NCBI GenBank assembly: GCA_920105805.1
Contig: CAKKTI010000096.1
Location: 30,587 to 58,711, forward strand
Source of the DNA: Condylostoma magnum
Lineage: Eukaryota; Ciliophora; Heterotrichea; Heterotrichida; Condylostomatidae
Reading direction: 5' to 3'
DNA length: 28,125 nt
Shown: positions 20,058 through 28,125 of the stretch, one piece after another
How positions within the stretch are numbered: the first letter of the stretch is position 1
Layout of the letters: each line of letters starts with the position of its first letter
The notes under the pieces: generated by a model
Seen by the model: the letters and a program-made list of their open reading frames with translations, nothing else
Databases searched by the model: none
What the model was told of the DNA's origin: nothing
Translations under genes and position numbers: made by a program

Positions 20058-21472
20058 ATATTTATTATAGGAATTATAAGATAATAAAAAAGATTAAGGA
20101 ATGTTATCAGAGTCTTTTACTGATTTTGGATAATATCATATAAGATGATTATTTGGGTTTAAGCTAGTATTTTGATGGATTTAGTCATATTAAATTGTTA
20201 TTGAGTTGTTTATAGGGAGATGACTATAAAATTGCAGTAGAATATCTGTTGATTACTTTGAACAGAAAATATTCCATTATATACTTAGCTCTTCTAGTCT
20301 TGATTTCAAAGTTATTATAACCTTATATAATCATTCTACTCTTAATTTCTGTAATCAGATATTATTGTAGAAATTTGCAACGATTATTTGTCTTATAATA
20401 CTTAAATCTATTGTACATTTTATTGAGATTTTATTTTAAAGCATTAGCACTTTTTCTAGATTTCTATACTATTTAAAATAGCTATTTCTATTGGGATATG
20501 ACAATTTAACAGTTCTCTGAAAAGTAGCTTTTCTATATCAACTAAAATTTTTCAAATCTTTATCCATTTTCAAATTATCTTATGCCTTTATATATACAAA
20601 ATTTGTTTAACTTAATACACCTATATATATTAATATAAATTGTATTAATAGATACTAAAATTAGAGTGTAATTATTAAAAGTTATAAAAGAAGTTTTAAC
20701 TTTAATCAACTAAAGCAATACATATGTTATATAAATTTAAAACACTTTTTAACTAAGTTTCCTTTATTATAAACTATGAAATAATTAATATTACCATGAA
20801 TAATGCTACTGTATTATCATCTCATACTACTAGTTGCTCGGTTCTTACAATTCCATAATATTTACCAATTATTCCTTATTTTTGTATATGTTATTAGAAT
20901 ACTATATATTAAAAATGTTCCAATAATGCACTAATCTATATAGAAAACTAGCTATTAGATATGAATACTAACTTAAAGAGGGCCGATTAAAAGATATATT
21001 GAGCAGTATGCAATCATAAATATATTATAGAAACCTAATGACTAATTTATTGAAGAAACTGGATTATCAACATTTCTAAACAAATATTAGAAATCCGTTG
21101 TTAATTTGATCATAAAGGATAATTTAGATTCTTACTAAAGAACTAAAGCTAAGATTCAGTTTAAATGAATTATATTTCTTACTATGAATTTATTTGGCAG
21201 ATACATATTATTGAGTTTTCACTAGTAACTCATATGCACTTTTAATTAGTCTTTCAAAACTGATCTCCAAGTGCAATTATAGTCACTATACATAAGTTAT
21301 TGAGACTTATTCTTGCCTGTACTTTGCTTCTTATGAAATTGGAATACTCCTTGAATAATTGACTTTCACATCAAATGGGAATTTAAAAGGATATCTAACT
21401 AATTGCCTATATAATATTTGATATCCATTACAAGATTCAAGTATTTTAGTAAATATTCTAGATAAAATTTAA
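20051..21472 (+). CDS. Possible fast-evolving protein convergent to WD40 gene A (paralogue of 23328-24692)
   Basis: One frame from the ATG at 20051 to TAA at 21470 gives 473 residues with few TGA codons. It is Leu/Ile/Tyr-rich, with hydrophobic stretches near residues 90-150 and a helical region further on. The last ~50 codons align with the tail of the frame at 23328-24692, sharing YNIWYPLQDS (Trp by TGA) in the same frame. The length difference there is three bases and most changes are scattered, as in coding DNA. Doubts: every frame is open in this code. The ATG overlaps the start of the divergent TmcB-type gene (its ATG is the complement of 20055-20057). A degenerate WD40 unit lies antisense at 20807-20875. 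TAA at 20636 is an alternative end. Confidence 0.33.
20807..20875 (-). pseudogene. Degenerate WD40 repeat unit (possible relic of a third copy)
   Basis: On the minus strand, one frame reads GIIGKYYGIVRTEQLVV, then TGA, then DDNTV. This follows the local WD40 unit RIIGQH...SVCISRSEQLVVSGGDDKKV, with missing residues near the variable loop and before DD. In DNA the blocks ttatcatct, tactactagtt and accaattattc occur in the same order as in the intact units. Either this is a decayed end of another WD40 paralogue or a chance match; the block order makes decay more likely. It conflicts with the plus-strand reading frame listed at 20051-21472. Confidence 0.35.
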
Positions 21473-21495
21473 ATGCAACAGCTTAAAATGCTTAA

Positions 21496-22974
21496 TTAAA
21501 GTTTCTAAGTGTGATAATTATTTTGGAATAGATTGAAATTACCTAACTAAATTTCCCATACTCTTACTTAATGATCATATCCACCTGATACTACTAGTTA
21601 TTCACTTCTTGAAATGCAAACTGATTATATCCAATCATCATGTTGGCCAATGATTCTATTTCTGGATGGGTTTTATAAGTCCCATACTCTTACTTTTTTA
21701 TCATCTCCACCTGATACTACTAGTTATTCACTTCTTGAAATGCAAACTGAGTTTATCCAATTATCATTTTGCGCAATGATTCTGTTTCTGGATGGGTTTT
21801 ATAAGTCTCATACTCTTACTTTCTTATCAAATCCACTTGATACCACTAATTATTCACTTCTTGAAATGCAAACTGATGATAAATCATAATGTTGGCCAAT
21901 TATTCTGCTTCTGGATGGATTTAATAAGTCCCATACTCTTACTTAATGATCATATCCACCTGATACTACTAATTATTCACTTCTCGAAATGCAAACTGAT
22001 GCTACACAATCATCATGCTGACCAATTATTCTGTTGTTGGATGGTTTTTATAAGTCCCATACTCTTATATCCCATCCGCCTGATACTATTAGTTATTCAC
22101 TTCTTGAAATGCAAACTGATTCTACCTCCTAATAATGTCAGCCAATGGTTCTGTTTCTGGATGGGTTTTATAAGTCCCATAGCCTTACTTTTTTATCATC
22201 TCCAATTGATACTACTAGTTATTCACTTCTTGAAATGCAAACTGACCTTGCATTATTATTATGTTGACCAATTATTCTGCTTCTGAATGGATTTTATAAG
22301 TCCCATAGTTTTACTTTCTTATCACTTCCACCTGATACTACTAGTTATTCACTTCTTGAAATGCAAACTGATAATACCAAACTATCATGCTGACCAATGA
22401 TTCCTTCCTTTCGTTACTAGAATTATTTCTGTTGTAATTCTAGTTGTCTTGCTTGATGTCTAATATATTCAACAGCTCTCATTGAATTAACTCACTACAA
22501 AATCCATTATAAACTTGTCTTAGCTTGTTCTTTTTCATCTATTCTGATAAAATGTAGTTATTATGATATTTCCCCATATATTTTGAGCCTTACTCCTATC
22601 AAATCATCAGGATTTCCTATTTATATAATTTATTTTGTTTAATTACTTAAATTGACTAAAGCATCCAAATATTTAGCTTTAATCTTATTCTCTCTCATAA
22701 GGTAATTAATCAAGGTGTTTAATGTAGGTTAGTAAGTAATTGTGAACAATTAGTAAATTTGAAAGGTTCTTTTGAGCTTTTTGAGTGATTCAACTCTTTC
22801 AACATTTTTCCATAGAGCTCTTAGACTATCTTGGGTAAAAATTTAGCCCTTTAGAATACTTAAAACTGAACTTTTATCTGGCTATCCCTTAAGCTGTTGA
22901 TTTGCTTGGTAGAATTATTATAAATCGATGCCAACGATCAAGTTTCTGACGATTGTTTCAATATAGTCTTCCAT
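21496..22974 (-). CDS. WD40-repeat protein A: novel N-terminal domain plus seven near-identical blades
   Basis: 492 residues. Residues 1-190 are a helical domain I do not recognise (MEDYIETIVRNLIVGIDLQQ, SVLSILKGQIFTQDSLRALW, KAKYLDALVNL). It ends in a Gln-rich helix (ARQLELQQKQFQQRKEG). Seven WD40 repeats follow, each about 40-42 residues on the frame RIIGQH-xxxx-SVCISRSEQLVVSGG-xDxx-VRVWDLQNPSRN. Seven units predict one closed beta-propeller. The repeats are nearly identical in DNA except at the loop after GQH and the residue before D. TGA is Trp in three places. The stop is taken at TAA at 21496-21498. Synonymous differences from gene B, including CAA against TAA, run through LFQNN, and a 35-base length difference starts just after this TAA. 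The function is unknown; the propeller should be a ligand-binding module. Confidence 0.82.
21550..22405 (-). repeat. Seven tandem ~120-126 bp WD40 units in gene A
   Basis: The core cacttcttgaaatgcaaact (complement of the SVCISRSE codons) recurs seven times with almost no change, and so does the VRVWDL segment. The seven inter-core loops after GQH read DSLVL, NNNAR, YQEVE, DDCVA, YDLS, NDNWIN and DDWIQ, with one-residue length changes. Such uniformity points to recent amplification or gene conversion among units. Confidence 0.9.
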
Positions 22975-23327
22975 TATTTATATAAAATAGGCAAGACTGT
23001 TTAAAGTTATTGTAATATTTTTCTAATTATATACCCTATAATTGTATTTTGTTGAGATTATGTCATGTTTCTGATAGCTCATTTGTAACTTATAACTGAT
23101 TCTAGTTGTAAAGTGAAATCAGAAGAATTGAAAAGCAACACATATTATTTTTAAGTGTTTATATACTAAGAATTGTGCAATATGACTAATACATTTAAAT
23201 TGGTAATAATTACAAGCACGCTCTCCAATACTAAAATATAGTATTTTATAACGAAATTTTAGAAAATAAGATTTGCTGCTATTACTCAGGAAATTATTGC
23301 AAAACCTTTGCTTAAAAACTCTTGAGA
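22975..23327. promoter_or_regulatory. Upstream region of WD40 gene A with a block conserved upstream of gene B
   Basis: About 75 bp next to the ATG (22975-23050) match the region upstream of gene B. On the coding strand both carry a gtatataat-like block, then a stretch with tattac, then cagtcttg, then attttatataa shortly before the ATG. These are TATA-like and may be promoter elements kept through the duplication. The rest, to 23327, is AT-rich, with no similarity I can see to the matching stretch upstream of gene B. Confidence 0.4.
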
Positions 23328-24692
23328 ATGATTACTATTAAACAATATTCCTTCGAATTAAGTAATATATTTATCTTATTGGTAATAATATTTAAGTAAT
23401 ACCAACCAATAGGAAGGGAGATAAATAAAATTGAGAGAACTACAGAGTAATTTCCCTAATAAATACAATTATAAAGATAATTTGGATATGATAGTAATAG
23501 AAAGTAAAGGGTTCTAATATTCCATAGATATACATTTTAAAGGAATAAACATCTCCTTCATTCTCTCTATTATTTAATATTTATGATTTATCTATGAAGA
23601 TTTTAGAATTACACTAAGGATATTGCAGATTACATTCAGATGATTTTATAGCTCTTTGTAATAATTTGTTACTTAATGAATAGAATCAATCTTTTTTAAT
23701 TTTGCCCAGATAAATCAGCTAGGCTTCCATTATCTACAAGAAAGTCTTTATATGATATAAACTATTAGGACATATATTAGCTAAAAGGGTAGATAATAAA
23801 CATTTTTCAAGATAATGAAAAGCTAATCAAGTTAATATGAGATTGAGCAAACTAAAATCAAGTCTAAATCTATAGCAAGATCTACACAGATTTTAAATAA
23901 TATTTATACAATAGTTTAATTGATATAAAGCATAATCAAAAGAAATTTATAAGGATATATTAACCAAAATACTAAAATTACTAAAGAATTTTCAGCAATG
24001 TAGAAGATACTATAGATCTTTATTAAATATTGACAAAGTGTATTAAAATAAACTAAGAGAGTTTTATCTAGGAACAATAAAAGCGTTTTAGAAATTTGAT
24101 TTTAAGTTGCTAAAATAATAAATTAAGATTGAACTAGACAACAGTTATATTCAAACTTTTGTAGTGAGATTTCCGAAGCTAATATAGAGAATTGAATCAT
24201 AGTAGAGTAATTTTAAATGTTAGAAGGTCTTTTATTTATAGATAAATTAATACAAATATTCCTCATAAATCTCTTAAATTTCCAACATAAAGCATGCTAT
24301 GCTACTAATGCGGAGACAAATATCAATACAGTCATCAATTTTTAAGGATTTTAACCTCAACGATAAGGAAAGTTTTGAATTATAATATTAAACAATTGTA
24401 TAATTATCAATCTACAGATAGGAATTATAACCACCACCAAACTAAATGAAACTCAATTATTATATAAAGTATATAAGATATCGTGAAAAATAATCAACTT
24501 ACTAAATATGCTATGATTAATTAAGACTTATTATAGTTGTACTTCTTAAATAGCGCCGACTATTACTAAGAATTTAATTCAAGAATATTACATCAAGTGG
24601 GAAATAAGTAGGGTATTTAACTGGCGTTTCCATATAATATATGATATCCATTACAAGATTCAATTTATTGAGTAAAGCAACTTACATTATAA
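23328..24692 (+). CDS. Possible fast-evolving protein convergent to WD40 gene B (paralogue of 20051-21472)
   Basis: The frame from the ATG at 23328 gives about 454 residues, close to the 473 of the left counterpart. It has hydrophobic stretches near the N-terminus (SNIFILLVIIF) and near residue 110 (ILQLFVIICYLM). A Gln/Lys/Ile-rich helical region follows, then a CYQCGDKYQYSH segment, and the tail YNIWYPLQDS shared in frame with the left counterpart. The end is TGA at 24669 or TAA at 24690, so it lies 60-80 bp from the convergent stop of gene B. Apart from the last 50 codons I see little similarity between the two, so they would be evolving fast or be partly decayed. No family is recognised. 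Protein-likeness is weak evidence in this AT-rich DNA and code. Confidence 0.32.
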
Positions 24693-24753
24693 AATAATTA
24701 AAGTAAATATTCTAAATAAAAATTAAATACAAAATAGAGTCCTAAATGATTAA

Positions 24754-26196
24754 TTAAAGCTTCTAAGAGTTGTTTTAAAATAGATTAGAATTACCTAACT
24801 AAATTTCCCATAATCTTACTTTATTATCCCTTCCACCTGATACTACGAATTATTCACTTCTTGAAATGCAAACTGATCATATCCAACTATCGTGTTAACC
24901 AATTATTCTGTTTCTAGATGGGTTTTATAAGTCCCATACTCTTATTTACTTATCTCATCCACCTGATACTACTATTTATTCACTTCTTGAAATGCAAACT
25001 GATGCTATCTAAAAATCATGTTGACCAATTATTCTGTTTTTTGTAGGGTTTTACAAGTCCCATACTCTTACTTGCTTATCATATCCACCTGATACCACGA
25101 ATGATTCACTTCTTGAAATGCAAACTGAGAATACACAATCATCATGTTGGCCTATAATTCTGTTGTTTGTAGGGTTTTATAAGTCCCATATTCTTACTTT
25201 ATTATTTTCTCCACCTGATACTACTAGTTATTCACTTCTTGAAAGACAAACTGATATTACATAAGAATCATGCTTACCAATTATTCTGTTTCTTGATGAG
25301 TTTAATAAGTCTCATACTCTTACTTAATAATCATATCCACCTGATACTACAAGCTATTCACTTCTTGAAATGCAAACTGATGATACATAATGATTATGCT
25401 CACCAATGATTCTATTGTTGGCGAGGTTTTATAAGTCTCATACTCTTACTTTATTATCCCATCCACCTGATACTACTAGTTATTCACTTCTTGAAATGCA
25501 AACTGATAATACATAATGATCATGCTCACCAATGATTCTGCTGTTGGCGGGGTTTTATAAGTCTCATACTCTTACTTTATTTTCTCCCCCTGATACTACT
25601 AGTTATTCACTACTTGAAATGCAAACTGATCTAACATAAGAATCATGTTGACCAATCATTTCTTCCTTTCGTTACTAGAATTATTTTTGTTATATCGCTT
25701 GATGTCTTTTAAATTCTCCAGCTCTAATTAAACTCACTCATCCTAAAATCAATTATAAAAGTCTATTAGCTTGTTTTTTCTCATCTGTTCTGATAAAAAG
25801 AAGTTATCATAATATTTTTCCAAATGTTCCAAGCCTTACTCCTATCAAATTATTAGGACTCACTCTTTATATGATTTCTTTAGCTTAATCACTTGATTTG
25901 ATCAAATCAACTAAATATTTAAGATGCTTGGCTTTAATCTCATTCTCTTTCATAAAGTTATAAATCAAGGTGCCTATAGGTTAGCAAATTTGGAAGGTTC
26001 TTTTAAGGGGATTAACTCTTTCCAGATTTTTTCATAGAGCTCTTAGATTGTCTTAGGTGAAGATTTAGCCCTTTAGAATACCTTGAACTCCACTGTTATC
26101 TGGTAATATCATATCCTGCTGATTTGCTAGGTAGATTTATCAGAAATCGATGCCAGCAACCAAATTTCTGACAATTGATTCAATACGGTTTTCCAT
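24754..26196 (-). CDS. WD40-repeat protein B, paralogue of A
   Basis: 480 residues. The N-terminal domain (about 178 residues; MENRIESIVRNLVAGIDFWQ, GILKGQIFTQDNLRALW, KAKHLKYLVDL, ending QKQFQQRKEE) aligns with gene A along its length, with several in-frame deletions (shorter near residues 75-90). Seven WD40 blades follow. They have the same frozen framework as A but different loop residues: DSYVR, DHYVL, NHYVS, DSYVI, DDCVF, DFQIA and DSWIW. The residue before D is E, W, Y, E, Y, W or R. TGA encodes Trp about nine times, including the WD Trp of the first three blades, where A mostly uses TGG. The end is TAA at 24754-24756, in the same tail context as A. This is a tandem duplicate of A with no sign of inactivation. 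Confidence 0.82.
24802..25662 (-). repeat. Seven tandem ~120 bp WD40 units in gene B
   Basis: The same unit as in gene A. The core cttgaaatgcaaactgat on the plus strand is repeated with rare changes (one unit has gaaagacaaactgat). Blades 1-3 share the codon pattern VRV-TGA-D and Ala/Asn after DLQN (NPANS, NLANN), so these three look like the most recent copies of one another. Confidence 0.9.
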
Positions 26197-26536
26197 TTTG
26201 TTATATAAAATCGACAAGACTGTTTTTAAGGTTATGGTAATAGTGTTTCTGATTATATACACTATATTTTCTCCTTATATTATATCGAAGAGATTTAGGA
26301 TTAATTTAATTTGTTTTACCCGAATACCTTTTATATTGGTACTTATTTTTCTATAAAATTAAATTTAGTATTGCATGTATTTAATATAAAATAATCCTTA
26401 GTCTAATTTAGTTCTAAATTCCTAATTAATATATCTTAATCATTTTCTTATCATTTAACCTATTCAAATACACTGTATAATTGCTTCAGAAAGTTTATAA
26501 GAATAAAAGATAACTGATTAGAAGCATTTAAATAAA
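26197..26536. promoter_or_regulatory. Upstream region of WD40 gene B
   Basis: The first ~75 bp (26197-26272) repeat the conserved upstream block of gene A (attttatataa near the ATG, cagtcttg, tattac, gtatataat). Beyond it the sequence is very AT-rich and I see no gene or repeat. The open frame at 26150-26356 on the plus strand is a shadow of the gene B start. Confidence 0.4.
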
Positions 26537-27178
26537 ATGTTCAATAGAGATTAGATTAGAAAAGTACCATAATCTTATTTTAAACGCTATACAACAATAT
26601 AGTAATCTTCATATTATATGCAATAAGTTAGTCAAATCTGAGGGACAATATATAAAAGACAATATAACATAATTTGAAGTCTAAGGAAAATAAGACAAAA
26701 ATAAGCTTTAAACTTTACCGATTAAACATAAAAGTGGAATACTGTATTGAGGCGATCATAATGAATTATTAGTGTTTATTTCAAGTATTTCTATTGAATA
26801 AGCTAAACAAAATTATAAGAATTCTAAAAATTAAACTCTTATCATAATAGTACTTAAAAGCTCTATAGGGAAGTCTAAAAAGATCAAGTACTATATTTAG
26901 AATAGACCTTAAAACGCTCTAACTGTATTAAACTGTTTGCTAATCATGATAGCGCACTTTAGTAATATAATCAAAACTAGATTTCCAAAGCATTTAGATC
27001 TATTGGCTAAAGAAGTAATAAAAGAGTAAATCCGCATTACTCAATTAGTCTCTTAACTTTAGAAATCTTATGTTAGCTTTTAGTAATCAGAATAGATAAA
27101 ATCCTAACATAATTATACAATAGTAGCAGGCTAATTCAATCAGAGTGGACAATGTATTAGGCATTAAGCAAGATGTGA
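26537..27178 (+). CDS. Weak candidate ORF, unknown
   Basis: The frame from the ATG at 26537 to TGA at 27176 would give 213 residues, Gln/Lys/Ser-rich (for example RKVPQSYFKRYTTIQQ, HDSALQQYNQNQISKAFRS). It contains several TGA codons read as Trp. It begins 341 bp from the WD40 gene B start, about the same distance as the 23328 frame lies from the gene A start, but it lacks the shared C-terminal motif. In this AT-rich, stop-free code such a frame can arise by chance, so treat the stretch as unassigned. Confidence 0.2.
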
Positions 27179-27206
27179 TTATAGTAAAACAAATTAAAGT
27201 GGAAAT

Positions 27207-27650
27207 ATGGAATAGTCTGCCAGCATGTTTCACCTGTACAATTACATAGCATATGAAGATTGGCTGTTAAACATACTAAAATGGATGTTTTTGCAAAGAA
27301 TGGAGAGCATATTTAAGATTGTGGTGACTTTTACTATGAGGATGTTAATTTATACTCTAGTTGTATTTATAATCGCTAAGCTTTGTGAAACTGAGGATGC
27401 CTGAGTTGGTATCTTGTAGGGTACGAATAAGTCAGGTATATACATTGCTGTATTAAAGATGAAACCCCATATCATAATAGAGAATGCTCAAAACTTATTA
27501 TAAGGCTTTGTGAATAGTTGAGCTAGAAGATGTTGCCAAAAAATTATACAGAGGAATGAAGGGCATCTATAAGATATTATAAAAGGCGTATACACTTAAT
27601 ATAGTGTCCAAGTAGTATCATTTAGATGTATTCTTAATATCAGAATTTAA
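27207..27650 (+). CDS. Small single-pass membrane protein, unknown
   Basis: 147 residues from the ATG at 27207 (MEQSASMFHLYNYIAYEDWL; a second ATG is six codons on). It has one clear membrane segment near residues 30-55 (TMRMLIYTLVVFIIAKL), then a short conserved-looking loop with CETEDAWVGILQGTNKSG (Trp by TGA) and a helical tail (ENAQNLLQGFVNSWARRC, QKIIQRNEGHLQDIIKG). The end is taken at TAA at 27648, followed two codons on by another TAA and, ten bases after the first, by the next ATG. I do not recognise the family. Confidence 0.55.
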
Positions 27651-27660
27651 TATTAATTAA

Positions 27661-28125
27661 ATGGATGCTTTAGCAGAATTAGGTTATTACCCCCTCTATA
27701 ATATGTATTTACCAAGATCTAGTATAGGAGACTTTATTGTGTTTGATTAGTCAGACAATATGACACTCACTCCTAGGCAAACATAGCTACTAACTGAAAG
27801 AGAACTAGAATTATTCAAAGTTGGGCATTTGATGGATGGAGGAACTTGCTTCTTGATAGCAGTGAACGACTCTAAACTATTTTATAAGGGAAATAAAATT
27901 ATAGGGCTAGCATTGACGGCTTCCCATTGCGTTTAGAATGTAATAAAAGGTTAAGATATAATAGATAAAATAACATTCAATCAAACATTTGACTAAAATT
28001 TGTATATTTACCCTATTAAATAATTTGCCAACTCCTAAAATACAATTATAAGTTGTAATAATGGCTATAAATACGTTCTAGCGGATGATATGGCCCTATG
28101 TGCTGTTGTATCATGAGATAATAGT
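27661..28125 (+). CDS. Trypsin-like serine protease (S1/PA clan), 3' end outside window
   Basis: 155 residues are visible. After a hydrophilic lead (MDALAELGYYPLYNMYLPRS), residues 55-90 read GHLMDGGTCFLIAVND, then IIGLALTASHCVQNVI, which carries the catalytic-His motif TA(A/S)HC of the chymotrypsin fold. Further on, YVLADDMALCAVVSWD matches the catalytic-Asp motif (D-I/M-A-L). The Ser motif would lie past 28125. There is no signal peptide at the start, so it is probably intracellular or anchored by other means. It starts ten bases after the previous gene's stop. TGA near the end is Trp. Confidence 0.7.

Noticed and set aside
20876-21495. C-terminal extension of WD40 gene A by reading through TAA at 21496 (about 200 further residues)
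   Set aside because: The same region after gene B has a length difference of 35 bases, which would shift the frame, so the shared flank is not coding on that strand.
21614-22286. Plus-strand open frames inside the repeat region (FLDGFYKSHTLTFL-type peptides)
   Set aside because: They are the antisense of the WD40 arrays; only the minus strand gives a known fold.
21390-25662. The ~120-bp units as a CRISPR array or satellite DNA
   Set aside because: The units translate on the minus strand as WD40 blades in a continuous frame with a unique N-terminal domain.

Overview
The window looks like somatic (macronuclear-type) DNA of a heterotrich-like ciliate that uses a Condylostoma-type nuclear code. 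TAA and TAG are read as Gln and TGA as Trp inside genes, yet all three also end genes. Conserved positions anchor this. TGA encodes the Trp of the LWAL motif in a PKG and the Trp of several WD40 blades. TAA, TAG and CAA interchange at one Gln of repeated WD40 units. Genes still appear to end at TAG (Piwi), TAA (WD40 genes) and TGA (importin, PKG, cofilin). The use of TAA/TAG as terminators favours a Condylostoma-like code over the karyorelict code; the genus is an inference. Genes are intronless as far as I can see and very tightly packed, with 10-100 bp between neighbours. Because no codon is always a stop, ORF length alone means little here. I used homology, clusters of stop codons and paralogue comparison to place gene ends.

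Left part (1-20,060), housekeeping genes of moderate GC: 5' end of a TTLL3-type tubulin glycylase (-), importin beta-1 (-), a FAAH-like amidase with two of three triad residues changed (+), a membrane-anchored HIT protein (-), an ARL2BP/BART-domain protein (-), a Piwi protein with an RGG repeat N-terminus (+), a four-cNMP-site PKG (+), several small unknown genes, ADF/cofilin (+), a small membrane protein (+), a probable mitochondrial small protein (-), and a ~1,360-residue PAS/multi-membrane protein of TmcB type (-). The last gene is interrupted only by an assembly artefact: 100 N flanked by identical 99-bp copies.

Right part (20,060-27,200), visibly more AT-rich: two minus-strand paralogues about 3.2 kb apart. 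Each has a ~190-residue novel N-terminal domain and seven almost identical WD40 repeats. Within each blade the framework is frozen, and variation is concentrated at the few positions that lie on the binding face of a beta-propeller. This resembles the high-internal-conservation WD40 recognition domains of fungal NLR/HET proteins. Each WD40 gene faces a convergent, poorly conserved plus-strand reading frame with the same C-terminal motif, so the duplicated unit may be a two-gene cassette. A degenerate WD40 unit lies farther left. This is the most unusual system in the window.

Far right (27,200-28,125): a small membrane-anchored unknown protein and the start of a trypsin-like serine protease, cut by the window edge.
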